A stretch of 64,000 bases of DNA from positions 4,154,001-4,218,000 of the forward strand of contig CP108997.1 of assembly GCA_036226585.1 (NCBI GenBank). The letters run 5' to 3'. A program made the position numbers and the translations under genes. Positions 15,791 to 24,789 of the stretch are shown here, one piece after another. How positions within the stretch are numbered: position 1 is the first letter of the stretch; every line of letters starts with the position of its first letter. Source of the stretch: Streptomyces sp. NBC_00708. GTDB lineage: Bacteria; Actinomycetota; Actinomycetes; Streptomycetales; Streptomycetaceae. The notes below the pieces were generated by a model. It was not told the DNA's origin. It made no database searches and worked only from the letters and a program-made list of their open reading frames with translations.

Positions 15791-16990
15791 GTGACCGAGA
15801 AGGCCGACCTTCAGCCCATCCTCGACCGAGCCGCCGAAGGCGGCCGGATCACCCCGGAGGAGGCGCTCGACCTCTACCGTTCGGCGCCGCTGCACGCTCT
15901 GGGCGCGGCCGCCGATGCCGTACGCCGGCGCCGGTACGCCGGTACGGAGCACATCGCGACGTACATCATCGAGCGCAACATCAACTACACCAACGTGTGT
16001 GTCACGGCGTGCAAGTTCTGCGCGTTCTACGCCGCGCCGAAGGACACCGCCAAGGGCTGGTCCCGGGACCTCGACGACATCCTGCGCCGCTGCGCGGAGA
16101 CCGTCGAGCTGGGCGGTACGCAGATCATGTTCCAGGGCGGACACCACCCGGACTACGGCGTGGAGTACTACGAGGAGCACTTCTCGGCGATCAAGAAGGC
16201 GTTCCCGCAGCTGGTGATCCACTCGCTCGGCGCCTCCGAGATCGAGCACATGGCCCGTATCTCCAAGGTCTCCGCCGAGGAGGCGATCAGCCGTATCCAC
16301 GCGGCCGGTCTCGACTCCTTCGCGGGCGCCGGTGCCGAGCTGCTGCCGGCCCGGCCGCGTACCGCCATCGCCCCGCTCAAGGAGTCCGGCGAACGCTGGC
16401 TGGAGATCATGGAGATCGCCCACGGCCTCGGCGTCGAGTCCACCTCCACCATGCTGATGGGCACCGGCGAGACGAACGCCGAGCGCATCGAGCACCTGCG
16501 CATGATCCGTGACGTACAGGACCGCACCGGCGGCTTCCGGGCGTTCATCCCGTACACGTACCAGCCGGAGAACAACAAGCTGAAGGGGCGGACGCAGGCG
16601 ACGCTCTTCGAGTACTTGCGGATGATCGCCATCGCCCGGCTCTTCCTGGACAACGTCGCCCACATCCAGGGCTCCTGGCTCACCACCGGCAAGGAGGTCG
16701 GCCAGCTGTCGCTGCACTACGGCGCGGACGACCTCGGCTCGATCATGCTGGAGGAGAACGTCGTCTCCTCGGCCGGTGCCAAGCACCGCTCCAACCGGCT
16801 GGAGATCATCGACCTGATCCGCAAGGCGGACCGCGTTCCGGCCCAGCGCGCCACCACGTACGAGCACCTCGTCGTGCACGACGACCCGGCGAACGACCCG
16901 GTCGACGAGCGCGTCGTCTCGCACATCTCGTCCACCGCGATCGAGGGCGGCACCGCGCACCCGGAGCTGAAGCTCCTGAGCGCCAACTGA
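15791..16990 (+). CDS. mqnC: cyclic dehypoxanthinyl futalosine synthase MqnC (radical SAM)
   Basis: A 399-residue radical SAM enzyme. The cluster motif is Cys70-x3-Cys74-x2-Cys77 (NVCVTACKFC), followed by the GGTQIMFQGGHHPDYG segment and the LMGTGET and FIPYTYQPENN blocks that distinguish MqnC. It cyclises dehypoxanthine futalosine, the third-to-fourth step of the futalosine route to menaquinone. GTG 15791 has GAAAGGTG nine bases upstream. The amidohydrolase-like gene begins eight bases after the stop and is probably co-transcribed. Confidence 0.97.
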   Translation: MTEKADLQPILDRAAEGGRITPEEALDLYRSAPLHALGAAADAVRRRRYAGTEHIATYIIERNINYTNVCVTACKFCAFYAAPKDTAKGWSRDLDDILRRCAETVELGGTQIMFQGGHHPDYGVEYYEEHFSAIKKAFPQLVIHSLGASEIEHMARISKVSAEEAISRIHAAGLDSFAGAGAELLPARPRTAIAPLKESGERWLEIMEIAHGLGVESTSTMLMGTGETNAERIEHLRMIRDVQDRTGGFRAFIPYTYQPENNKLKGRTQATLFEYLRMIAIARLFLDNVAHIQGSWLTTGKEVGQLSLHYGADDLGSIMLEENVVSSAGAKHRSNRLEIIDLIRKADRVPAQRATTYEHLVVHDDPANDPVDERVVSHISSTAIEGGTAHPELKLLSAN

Positions 16991-16997
16991 CCGCGCC

Positions 16998-17654
16998 TTG
17001 CTGACCATTCACGCCGCCGCCCTGCTGCTGCCGGGCGGCGGCCGCGCACCCGTGCCCGGCGGTGCGGTGGCCGTGCGGGACGCCTCGGTCGCGGCCTTCG
17101 GACCGTACGAGGAGGTGTCCGCCGCCCACCCCGGCGCCCGCGTCCGCCGCTGGCCGGGCGTCCTGACCCCGGGCCTGGTCCAGCGGGACGCGGTCCGGCT
17201 GCTGGCGCAGTGGTACTTCCCCGACCCGCGCGAGGCGGACGCCCTGGGCACCGAGCCCCTGACCGGCGCCGCGCTCGACGCGCTCGGCCCGGAGGACACC
17301 TGGCGCGCGGGCAGTGTGCGGCGCGGGCTGCACCGGATGCTCCGGCACGGCACGACCGCCGTCACGGCCGCCCCCGGGACGCCGCCCGCCCTGCTCACGG
17401 CCGTGCGCCGGTCCGGTCTGACGGTCCTCGGCCCGGCTCACGATCCGCCCGCGCCGAGCGGTGACGGGCCCCGGCTCGACCCGCTGGCCGGGGTCGCGGC
17501 GGTGTCCGACGCGACGGCGGCCCCGCTCACCGTCGGCGGCCGTGCGGACCTCGCCGCCTTCGACGCCCCGGACGAGGCGGCGCTGCTGGCGGCGGGCGCG
17601 ACGAGCTGCGTGGCGACGATCGCGGCGGGACGACTGGCGTACCGGGGCCGGTAG
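16998..17654 (+). CDS. amidohydrolase-related protein lacking catalytic core
   Basis: A 218-residue protein from a TTG start. Its ends look like the composite beta-sandwich of metal-dependent amidohydrolases: MLTIHAAALLLPGGGRAPVPGGAVAVRD at the N-terminus, WPGVLTPGLVQ where the HxH metal motif would follow, and GGRADLAAFD...ATIAAGRLAYRGR at the C-terminus, as in imidazolonepropionase. The central barrel is much reduced (RGLHRMLRHGTTAV and ALLTAVRRSGL remain) and HxH and the other metal ligands are missing, so it is probably not a hydrolase of the usual kind. It is coupled to mqnC with an 8-base gap, which suggests a link to menaquinone synthesis. The TTG start is chosen because homologous-looking sequence begins there. 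Confidence 0.72.
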   Translation: MLTIHAAALLLPGGGRAPVPGGAVAVRDASVAAFGPYEEVSAAHPGARVRRWPGVLTPGLVQRDAVRLLAQWYFPDPREADALGTEPLTGAALDALGPEDTWRAGSVRRGLHRMLRHGTTAVTAAPGTPPALLTAVRRSGLTVLGPAHDPPAPSGDGPRLDPLAGVAAVSDATAAPLTVGGRADLAAFDAPDEAALLAAGATSCVATIAAGRLAYRGR

Positions 17655-17661
17655 CGACGGC

Positions 17662-18348
17662 CTACGGCACCGGGGGGCCGCCCAGGTAGTGCCCCTTGGC
17701 GTCGTACGGCCAGGCGTTGGCGACGCATCCCTTCAGGCCGTCGATCTGCTGCATCATCGCGGGTGCCGGGCGCCCCTTGCCGGGGCAGGTCTCGTGGCCG
17801 TGGCCCAGCCAGTGCCCGACCTCGTGGTTGATGATCAGCGCCCGGTACTCGCCGAGCGGCCCGTCGAACTCGGGCGAACCCGTCTGCCAGCGCTTCAGGT
17901 TGACCATCACGACGGCACCGACGCGGCAGTTGACCTCGCCGTGCGTGTCGAGTCCGCTCTCTCCGCAGATCCGGTCGGTGGTTTCGGGGGTGGCGATCCG
18001 TATGACCAGCCCGGCCGGGCTCGTCGCGATCTGCCGGAAGGTGTGCTCCCCGTGGTGGGACCAGCCCCGTGGCGCGGTCAGGATGCGCGCGACGACCGAG
18101 GCGGCCTTGTCCGCGTCGAGCCCGGCCCCCTCCTCCACCTCGACCCGGTACGTCTTCCCGTCCCCGCCCGCGGTCGCGGCGGCCCGTGCCACGGTGAAGG
18201 CGGCCGTGGGCGCGGGCTCGTGCGCGTCCTTCCAGCGGAGTCCGACGACGGCGACGGCCGCGACGGCGACCAGTACGACGGCCGGCACGAGCAGCCGGCC
18301 GCGCCCGCGCTCTCCCCGCTTCCCCCGGCGCCCTGTCCATTCGGGCAT
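17662..18348 (-). CDS. DUF3152 family protein, membrane-anchored zinc-peptidase-like
   Basis: A 228-residue protein with one N-terminal transmembrane helix (residues 19-37, LLVPAVVLVAVAAVAVVGL) and an exported DUF3152 domain. The zincin motif HEVGHWLGHGH is at 175-185, followed by CPGKGRPAPAMMQQIDGLKGC, typical of the family; Cys128 and Cys141 may form a disulfide. DUF3152 proteins are widespread in actinobacteria and look like extracytoplasmic metallopeptidases, but no substrate is established. ATG 18348 is preceded by GAGGGG. Convergent with the amidohydrolase-like gene, with only seven bases between the stop codons. Confidence 0.88.
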   Translation of the reverse strand: MPEWTGRRGKRGERGRGRLLVPAVVLVAVAAVAVVGLRWKDAHEPAPTAAFTVARAAATAGGDGKTYRVEVEEGAGLDADKAASVVARILTAPRGWSHHGEHTFRQIATSPAGLVIRIATPETTDRICGESGLDTHGEVNCRVGAVVMVNLKRWQTGSPEFDGPLGEYRALIINHEVGHWLGHGHETCPGKGRPAPAMMQQIDGLKGCVANAWPYDAKGHYLGGPPVP

Positions 18349-18498
18349 CCGTGCCCCTCCCCAGTCATCGGCTGTTCCGTCCCCCGCTGTAGGACCGGTG
18401 ACCGGGCGAATTGGTTCAGTCCACATCCATATGAGGTCGAGCCGAGGGTGCCCCGAGAAGCGTGACGACCACGCCGGGCCGTGCCGCGCCGCCTTGTC

Positions 18499-19374
18499 TC
18501 AGCCGCCACGGACCGCCTGGTTCTGCGGCTCCATCGGATGGGCGTCGGCGTAGTCGACGAGTTCCAGGAACCGCGCGTCCCGCACGACGGCGAGCAGCTG
18601 GTCCGTCGTCACCGGCGCCGGCACCATGGCGTCGGCGTCGCCCCCGGCCGTCAGCGTGACGATGCTGTGGCCGCGCTCGAAGAAGAGGGTGGTGTCGGTG
18701 ATCGTCTTCGCCTCCTTCTCGGGGCCGGCCGCCGTGTTGACGGTCCGGACCGTGATGCCGTCCGGCAGCGTCGCCTCCCTGCACCGCAGATGCTTCTCCG
18801 GGACCGACGTGCACGGGGGGCCGGCGTCCGCCCCCGGTCCGGCCTGCGGGCGGACCGAGAACACGAGGGGGAAGACCAGGCCGTCCGACCCGCCCTGGTA
18901 CCGGCTGACGGCGAGATCGACCGGGCGGACCGGGCCGAGCGCCCGGGGCAGCAGCCCTTCGAGCACCCCCGCCGCCTCGTTCTGGAACACCGTCTGTCGC
19001 GACCGCTCGTCCTGCGGCAGGTCCGCCATCGACGACCCCCCGGGGCTCGGCTCGATGTGCACGGGAGGGCGCGTGGCACCCGGGGCGGCGGTGGCCGGCG
19101 AGGCGACGGACACGTTCCGCTTCGGTTCCGCGCCCCCGCCCCCCATCGGCAGGGCGGCGGCGAAGACCCCCAGGGCGGCCACGGCGGTCACCCCCGCACC
19201 GATCGCCGCGCGGGTCCGGACCCGGCGCCGGCGGCCCTGGACCAGGGCGACGGGCACCAGGTCGGGCAGCGGCGGCGCCCCTTCGGTCGCCTGCTCCATG
19301 GCGGCCCGGATCAACGGCTCCTGGTCCTCCCGGCGGGGCTCGCCGCCCGGCGCGGTGTCCGTGAACGCATGCAT
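18499..19374 (-). CDS. membrane-anchored partner of the SigE-type sigma factor
   Basis: A 291-residue protein with a short cytoplasmic N-terminus (MHAFTDTAPGGEP), one transmembrane helix at about 55-77 (AAIGAGVTAVAALGVFAAALPMG), and an exported domain. It starts 11 bases after the ECF sigma gene stop on the same strand, so the two are co-expressed. Small membrane proteins coupled to SigE-family factors are presumed modulators or anti-sigma-like partners, but no zinc-binding anti-sigma motif (HxxxCxxC) is seen, so this role is inferred from position only. ATG 19374 is preceded by GAGGAGA. Confidence 0.72.
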   Translation of the reverse strand: MHAFTDTAPGGEPRREDQEPLIRAAMEQATEGAPPLPDLVPVALVQGRRRRVRTRAAIGAGVTAVAALGVFAAALPMGGGGAEPKRNVSVASPATAAPGATRPPVHIEPSPGGSSMADLPQDERSRQTVFQNEAAGVLEGLLPRALGPVRPVDLAVSRYQGGSDGLVFPLVFSVRPQAGPGADAGPPCTSVPEKHLRCREATLPDGITVRTVNTAAGPEKEAKTITDTTLFFERGHSIVTLTAGGDADAMVPAPVTTDQLLAVVRDARFLELVDYADAHPMEPQNQAVRGG

Positions 19375-19385
19375 GACGTATCTCC

Positions 19386-19895
19386 TCAGCTTCGGGCGGT
19401 GTAGAGGTGCGCGTCGCCGAGGCGGGTGCGCAGGGTGGCCAGCGAGCGCGAGCACTGGCTCTTGACGGTGGACGGGCTGCACCGCAGCAACTCCGCGACC
19501 GTCTCCACGCTCAGGTCCTCCCAGTACCGCAGGACGACCATCGCCCGCGCCCGGGGCGGCAGTTCGGCGAGGGCCGTCAGCAGGGTGACGGTCAGCTCCG
19601 GACCGACCGCCGGAGCGGGCGCGGCGATCGGCGTGTGGGCGACAAGGTCGCGCAGCCGCCTGCGGCGCTCGGCGATGTAGGTGCGGGTGAGGACGGTCCT
19701 GGCGTAGGCGTCCGGATGGTCGGCGGCGCGTGCCCGGTGCCAGTGCTGGAACAGCTTCGCCAGCGTCGTCTGGGTCAGATCGCGGGCGGCGTCCGCGTCC
19801 CCGCAGAGCAGGTACGCGGTGCGGTAGAGCCGGCGCTGACCGGCACGGGCGAATTCCTCGAAGCCGTCGGTGTTCCGGCTGGCTCTCGTGAACAT
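19386..19895 (-). CDS. ECF RNA polymerase sigma factor, SigE family
   Basis: A 169-residue group 4 sigma factor. Region 2 is seen in FEEFARAGQRRLYRTAYLL...DAARDLTQTTLAKLFQHW, and region 4 in LPPRARAMVVLRYWEDLSVETVAELL with the recognition helix SPSTVKSQCSRSLATLR. This layout is the SigE-type clade common in Streptomyces (often named sigma-70 family SigE). ATG 19895 has AGGGGGC upstream. The membrane protein gene follows at 11 bases. The signal it responds to is unknown. Confidence 0.93.
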   Translation of the reverse strand: MFTRASRNTDGFEEFARAGQRRLYRTAYLLCGDADAARDLTQTTLAKLFQHWHRARAADHPDAYARTVLTRTYIAERRRRLRDLVAHTPIAAPAPAVGPELTVTLLTALAELPPRARAMVVLRYWEDLSVETVAELLRCSPSTVKSQCSRSLATLRTRLGDAHLYTARS

Positions 19896-20038
19896 CTGCC
19901 CCCTTCCCTCTTCGTTCCGGTTCTTTCCGGTGGTCTGTCGCTGTGTACTGAGTCCCGCCGGACCGGAAAGGTTGAAGCCGGGTTTTCCGGGGGCGTCCGC
20001 CGCGAGGCCGCGTGGACCGGGCTGCTTGAATGGGATGC

Positions 20039-20731
20039 GTGATCCGAGCCTCCCTGGACAAGCAGCCGCACGAAGTCGCCTCGATGTTCGACGACGTGGC
20101 GGCGAACTACGACCTCACCAACGACGTGCTCTCGCTCGGCCAGGACCGGCTGTGGCGCAAGGAGGTCGCCAAGGCGGTGAACGCCCGGCCCGCCGAGAAG
20201 ATCCTCGACCTGGCGGCCGGCACGGCGACGTCCTCGCTGCCGTTCGCCGCGACCGGTGCGTACGTCGTGCCGTGCGACTTCTCCATCGGCATGCTCCGCG
20301 AGGGCAAGAAGCGCAACGCCTGGCTGCCCTTCACCGGCGGCGACGCCACGAAACTGCCGTTCCGCGACGAGGTCTTCGACGCGGTGACCATCTCCTTCGG
20401 CCTGCGCAACGTCCAGGACACGGACGCGGCCCTGCGTGAGCTGTACCGGGTCACCAAGCCGGGCGGCCGGGTCGTCATCTGCGAGTTCTCCCAGCCCGTG
20501 TGGACCCCGTTCCGCACGGTCTACATCGAGTACCTGATGCGCGCCCTGCCCCCCGTGGCCCGTGCGGTGTCGTCCAACCCCGACGCCTACGTCTACCTCG
20601 CCGAGTCCATCCGCGCCTGGCCCGACCAGGCCGGCCTGGCCAAGAAGCTCCAGAACGCCGGCTGGTCCCGGGTCGCCTGGCGCAACCTCACCGGCGGTGT
20701 GGTGGCCCTGCACCGGGGCGTGCGCGACTGA
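20039..20731 (+). CDS. menG: demethylmenaquinone methyltransferase (MenG/UbiE)
   Basis: A 230-residue class I SAM methyltransferase that C-methylates demethylmenaquinone in the last common step of menaquinone synthesis. UbiE/MenG signatures are [28 protein letters not shown], the SAM loop [13 protein letters not shown], and the motif [13 protein letters not shown] 20039 ([13 protein letters not shown]) is chosen over ATG 20030 because the known N-terminus of the family begins there and because TTGAAT seven bases upstream could be a weak -10 of a leaderless transcript. It neighbours other menaquinone genes, fitting the call. Confidence 0.95.
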   Translation: MIRASLDKQPHEVASMFDDVAANYDLTNDVLSLGQDRLWRKEVAKAVNARPAEKILDLAAGTATSSLPFAATGAYVVPCDFSIGMLREGKKRNAWLPFTGGDATKLPFRDEVFDAVTISFGLRNVQDTDAALRELYRVTKPGGRVVICEFSQPVWTPFRTVYIEYLMRALPPVARAVSSNPDAYVYLAESIRAWPDQAGLAKKLQNAGWSRVAWRNLTGGVVALHRGVRD

Positions 20732-20904
20732 CGGTCCCGGCGGGCTCCGGACGGGAGCCGCGCACCCCGCGAAAGCGGTTGCGTGTATTCCGAGTTGACG
20801 GGAACCGGCGGACGGGGAAGATGTGTCGTTGATACGGCACGCGTCTTCTCCGTCTCCGTGTGTCACCGTTCCCCGCTCGCACCCGTCCCCGTTGCGGAGC
20901 CCTC

Positions 20905-22680
20905 ATGCCGTCGTACTGTCCGTTCTGTGGAACACCGGCGCCGGACGAGGCGCGCTTCTGCATGAAGTGCGGGCGCGAGCGCCCCGCGGCCCCGGCCGCG
21001 CCTCCGCAGCCCACCGCCCCGCCACCGCCCGCCGGTGCGCCGCCCGTCGGTCCGCCGCCACCGCCCGCGGTGCCGGCGTACATGACGCGGCCCGGTCCGC
21101 CGCCGCCCGGTTACGCGCCGGCGCCGGCCGGGCCCTCGCCCCTCGGGCTCTTCTCCGGGCGGGTGATGCGCGGAGACTGGGCGAGTTCGCTGAAGGCGGC
21201 GGTCTGGCCGGCCGGGCTGATCACGGTCCTCGCCGTGGCGCTCGCCCTCCCCACCTACGGGCAGGGCGACGACGTCGTCATCGGGTGGAGCGACCGGCTG
21301 CGGATCGCGCTCGCGCTGCTGCTCCAGGCGTTCGGCGGCGGCTTCGAGCTGCGGGCCGTCACACCGGGCGGCATGAACGGCGGATACGGGAGCGATGCGC
21401 CGTACGGGGACTCGTACGGCGACTTCGGACCGGGCGGCCAGGAGCAGACGACGCTCTCCCTCGTCCCGCTCACCGTCACCGTCCTGTGGATCGGCGCGCT
21501 GATCCTCGGCGCCCGCGCCGCCCGCCGGCAGGGTGGCGGCCTGGACGCCGCGGTCCGTATCAGCGCCGTGTCCGCCGCGGCCGTCCTGGTCCTCGGGCTC
21601 TACGCCCAGCCCGAGGTCGACGGCGTCTCGATCCATTCCTCGCCGGTCCTCGCGGCCCTCGGCGCCCTCGCTCTGGCCCTCGTGACCACCGGCGCCGTCC
21701 TGCAACGCGACGTCGCCGCCGCCTGGCTGGCCCAGCGGCCCGGGACGCTGAGCCTCGTACGCGCCGCCGGGACCGCCGTCCGGGCGCTCGGCGCCGTCCT
21801 GCTGCTCTGCTCCGTGATCGGGTACGTCGTCTACGCCACCCAGGACGGCGTCAGCGGCGAGGCCCTGCTGATCGCCCTGCCCCTGCTGCCCAACATCGGG
21901 CTGATGGTGCTCTCGGTGTGCTGGGGCGGGTCCGTGGAGTACGACCTGCGGGGGCAGGCGGACATCCTCGGTGCCGGGTCCGAGCACGGGTCGTTCGGCC
22001 TCGGTGAGCTGAGCGACGTGTGGAACGACGGGGCCGTGGCCGGAGCGCTCGCCGCCGGCCTCGTCTGCGCCCTCCTCGTGGGGCTGTTCGCCGCCCGCCG
22101 CTCCGCCGACCGGCGTGAACAGGTCACCGCCGGCGGGCTGTTCCTGGCCGGGTTCCTGGCGCTGACCGCCCTGAGCGGCCTGTCCGCGGAGTACACCGGC
22201 AACGTCGCCGAGCTGAGCGGCCGGGGCACCGCCGAGATCGCCCCGAGCGTCGCCGACGCGCTGCTCTTCGGGCTGCTGTGGGTGGGCGGCGCGGTCCTCG
22301 TCGCCCCGTACCTGGCGCGGATGACGGGACGCGGCGGCGGCACCCCGGGCGGCGGCGGCCCTGGCGGCGGCCCGGCGCACCTGTACGGCCAGGCCCCGTA
22401 CGGGCAGACCCCGTACGGCCCGAACCCCGGTCCGTACGGTGCGGTGCCCGGCCAGTACACCCCGCCGCCCGGCACGGCCCCCGGCCCGGCCGGCCCGGAC
22501 GGCCCGAACCCCGGAGAGGGCCACTACCCGGGCCCGAACGGCCCCCGCGCCCACATGGCCGCAGCGCCCCAGGCGCAGCGTCCCCCGCGACCGCGCCGCC
22601 GACCCGTCCTCGTCCGGGGCGCCACGCTCGTCGCCGCCCTGCTCCCCGGCGGCGGGGCCACCGCCGGTGCCCCGGCCTGA
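20905..22680 (+). CDS. zinc-ribbon polytopic membrane protein (streptophobe-like)
   Basis: A 591-residue protein. The N-terminus is a zinc ribbon with Cys5, Cys8, Cys19 and Cys22 (CPFCG...CMKCG), followed by a Pro-rich linker, then about eight to ten hydrophobic segments between residues 90 and 480, and a Gly/Pro/Tyr-rich tail with repeated PYG units (GQAPYGQTPYGPNPGPYG). The arrangement resembles Streptomyces integral membrane proteins sometimes called streptophobe family; function unknown. ATG 20905 follows GGAG. Encoded after menG on the same strand, with a 173-base gap. Confidence 0.75.
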   Translation: MPSYCPFCGTPAPDEARFCMKCGRERPAAPAAPPQPTAPPPPAGAPPVGPPPPPAVPAYMTRPGPPPPGYAPAPAGPSPLGLFSGRVMRGDWASSLKAAVWPAGLITVLAVALALPTYGQGDDVVIGWSDRLRIALALLLQAFGGGFELRAVTPGGMNGGYGSDAPYGDSYGDFGPGGQEQTTLSLVPLTVTVLWIGALILGARAARRQGGGLDAAVRISAVSAAAVLVLGLYAQPEVDGVSIHSSPVLAALGALALALVTTGAVLQRDVAAAWLAQRPGTLSLVRAAGTAVRALGAVLLLCSVIGYVVYATQDGVSGEALLIALPLLPNIGLMVLSVCWGGSVEYDLRGQADILGAGSEHGSFGLGELSDVWNDGAVAGALAAGLVCALLVGLFAARRSADRREQVTAGGLFLAGFLALTALSGLSAEYTGNVAELSGRGTAEIAPSVADALLFGLLWVGGAVLVAPYLARMTGRGGGTPGGGGPGGGPAHLYGQAPYGQTPYGPNPGPYGAVPGQYTPPPGTAPGPAGPDGPNPGEGHYPGPNGPRAHMAAAPQAQRPPRPRRRPVLVRGATLVAALLPGGGATAGAPA

Positions 22681-22714
22681 TGGACCGCCACGACGACGAA
22701 CCGGGGCACCGCCG

Positions 22715-23271
22715 TCACAGCTCCAGCCGGAAGCACCGCACCTCCTGGCCCGGCAGCGCGGTCGTGAACGTCTCGGCCGGTGCCATGCCCAGCCGGAGGG
22801 CCACCGCGGCCGACCGTTCGTTGAGCACGTCGACCGCCGCCACGATCCGCTCCACCCCGGCCGCGCGCAGCCGTTCCAGCGTGAGGCGCGCGGCAGCCGT
22901 CGCGTAACCCCGGCCCCAGGCCGACCGGGTCAGCCGCCAGCCGATCTCGGTCTCGCCCACCGGGCCGTACGCGGTCGGGCCCCACGGCTGCGCGCCGGTG
23001 AAGCCGACGACCTGCCCCTCCCCGTCGAGCACGGTCCACAGGCAGTAGCCGAGTTCGGCGTCGTGTCTGCGGATGGGGTCTCCCCTGCTCGAACGGAGTT
23101 GAGAGCTTGGGGAAGGGCGGTCCACTCCTCGTACATCGACAGCTCCTCGGCGCGCCCGCCGAAGTACCGCATCACCTCGGGGTCGTCGAAGGCGCGGTGC
23201 CAGGCCACCGCGTCCTCATCGGTCGGGACACGCAGCTGTACGACGGGAGGTGCGGTAGGCGCGATCGACAT
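22715..23271 (-). pseudogene. GNAT acetyltransferase disrupted by a small repeat insertion
   Basis: Two halves of one GNAT N-acetyltransferase lie in different frames. The N-terminal half starts at ATG 23271 (MSIAPTAPPVVQLRVPTDED ... MRYFGGRAEELSMYEEWT). The C-terminal half resumes in another frame at IRRHDAELGYCLWTVLDGEG and runs to the stop at 22715, with the acetyl-CoA loop SAWGRGYATAAARLTL. Between them (about 23076-23122) lies an imperfect palindrome with TCTCCCCTGCTCGAAC and GTTGAGAGCTTGGGGA, which looks like the small Streptomyces repeat of that kind. The insertion shifts the frame, so a full-length protein is not made. The C-terminal half alone could start at GTG 23125 but would lack part of the fold. 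Confidence 0.72.
23076..23122. repeat. short palindromic repeat inside the GNAT gene
   Basis: GGGGTCTCCCCTGCTCGAAC-GGA-GTTGAGAGCTTGGGGAAG, read across 23076-23116, forms an imperfect stem around GGA. It interrupts an otherwise continuous acetyltransferase sequence and changes its reading frame. I recall near-identical words as dispersed repeats in Streptomyces genomes; no other copy is in this window. Confidence 0.6.
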
Positions 23272-23368
23272 GAGGCAGCCCTTCGGAGGGTTGATCAGCA
23301 GGCCCCCATAGACTGCCTTGGACCTGTGCCGCGCGGCACGCGAATTCGAGTCTTCGGGAGAGCCGACC

Positions 23369-24652
23369 GTGACCGAGCCCCTGTCCGAACACAGCGCGGA
23401 CGTCATCGTCGTCGGGGCGGGCCCAGCCGGCTCCACGACCGCCTACTACCTCGCCAAGGCCGGGCTCGACGTCCTGCTCCTGGAGAAGACCGCGTTCCCG
23501 CGCGAGAAGGTCTGCGGCGACGGCCTCACGCCGCGCGCCACCAAGCAGCTCGTCGCCATGGGCATCGACATCTCCGAAGAGGCGGGCTGGCTGCGCAACA
23601 AGGGCCTGCGCATCATCGGCGGCGGCGTCCGGCTCCAGCTGGACTGGCCGGATCTTGCCTCCTACCCGGACTACGGACTCGTCCGCAAGCGTGACGACTT
23701 CGACGAGCAGCTGGCCCGGCAGGCGCAGAAGGCCGGCGCCCGGCTGTACGAGCGGTGCAACGTCGGCGCCCCGATCACCGACGAGCGCACCGGCCGGATC
23801 ACCGGGGTGCACGCGAAGCTCGGCGAGGAGAAGACCCCGGTCACTTTCCACGCCCCGCTGGTCGTCGCCGCCGACGGCAACTCCACCCGGCTCTCCCTCG
23901 CGATGGGCCTGCACCGCCGCGAGGACCGCCCGATGGGCGTCGCGGTGCGTACGTACTTCACCTCGCCCCGGCACGACGACGACTACCTGGAGTCCTGGCT
24001 GGAGCTGTGGGACCGGCGCGGCCCGCAGGAGAAGCTGCTGCCGGGCTACGGCTGGATCTTCGGCATGGGCGACGGCACCTCCAACGTCGGCCTCGGCATC
24101 CTCAACTCCTCGTCCGCCTTCAAGGAGCTGGACTGGCGCGAGGTCCTCAAGGCGTGGTGCGCGTCCATGCCGGAGGACTGGGGCTACACCCCGGAGAACA
24201 TGACGATCCCGATCCGCGGCGCCGCCCTGCCGATGGCCTTCAACCGCCAGCCGCACTACACCAAGGGCCTGCTGCTCGTCGGTGACGCGGGCGGCATGGT
24301 CAACCCGTTCAACGGCGAGGGCATCGCGTACGCCATGGAGTCGGGCCAGATCGCGGCCGACGTCATCGTCCAGGCGCACGCCCGCGCGACCCCCGCCCAG
24401 CGGGAACTGGCGCTGAACAACTACCCGAAGGTGCTCAAGGAGACCTACGGCGGTTATTACACGATGGGCCGCGCCTTCGTGAAGCTGATCGGCAACCCGA
24501 AGGTCATGAAGGTCGCCACCCAGCGCGGTCTGACGCACCCGCTGCTGATGAAGTTCACGCTGAAGATGCTCGCCAACCTCACCGACCCGACGGGCGGCGA
24601 CGCGATGGACCGCATCATCAACGGCCTGGCGAAGGTGGCGCCCAGCTCCTGA
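23369..24652 (+). CDS. geranylgeranyl reductase family FAD-dependent oxidoreductase
   Basis: A 427-residue flavoprotein. FAD-binding motif VVGAGPAGS is at residues 15-22, the family CGDGLTPRA block follows near 50, and GDAGGMVNPFNGEGIAYAMESG is the second FAD motif. This family saturates prenyl double bonds; in mycobacteria a member (MenJ) reduces the menaquinone side chain, and the menaquinone gene neighbourhood here (menG, nuo) suggests the same substrate. GTG 23369 is chosen for the GGGAG eight bases upstream; the open frame extends 17 codons further without a better start. A strong terminator hairpin follows at 24678-24717. Confidence 0.92.
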   Translation: MTEPLSEHSADVIVVGAGPAGSTTAYYLAKAGLDVLLLEKTAFPREKVCGDGLTPRATKQLVAMGIDISEEAGWLRNKGLRIIGGGVRLQLDWPDLASYPDYGLVRKRDDFDEQLARQAQKAGARLYERCNVGAPITDERTGRITGVHAKLGEEKTPVTFHAPLVVAADGNSTRLSLAMGLHRREDRPMGVAVRTYFTSPRHDDDYLESWLELWDRRGPQEKLLPGYGWIFGMGDGTSNVGLGILNSSSAFKELDWREVLKAWCASMPEDWGYTPENMTIPIRGAALPMAFNRQPHYTKGLLLVGDAGGMVNPFNGEGIAYAMESGQIAADVIVQAHARATPAQRELALNNYPKVLKETYGGYYTMGRAFVKLIGNPKVMKVATQRGLTHPLLMKFTLKMLANLTDPTGGDAMDRIINGLAKVAPSS

Positions 24653-24677
24653 CCTCCGTACGTCCGTTCACAAACGA

Positions 24678-24717
24678 AAGGAGCCGTCACTCCCGAGCGG
24701 GGGAGTGACGGCTCCTT
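24678..24717. terminator. bidirectional terminator hairpin
   Basis: Arms 24678-24694 (AAGGAGCCGTCACTCCC) and 24701-24717 form a perfect 17-bp stem with a 6-base loop; outside it the helix continues as ACGA/TCGT around a single bulged A. It lies between the convergent reductase and NlpC/P60 genes. Confidence 0.88.
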
Positions 24718-24789
24718 CGTGTGCCTCACGTGCGGATCAGGCTTGTGAATCCGTGAACGCGGAATCCGTGAACGCGGGAGGGTCGCGTA

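Noticed and set aside
20030..20038. ATG 20030 as the menG start
   Set aside because: It only adds three residues not seen in the family; GTG 20039 fits the usual N-terminus. The difference remains uncertain.
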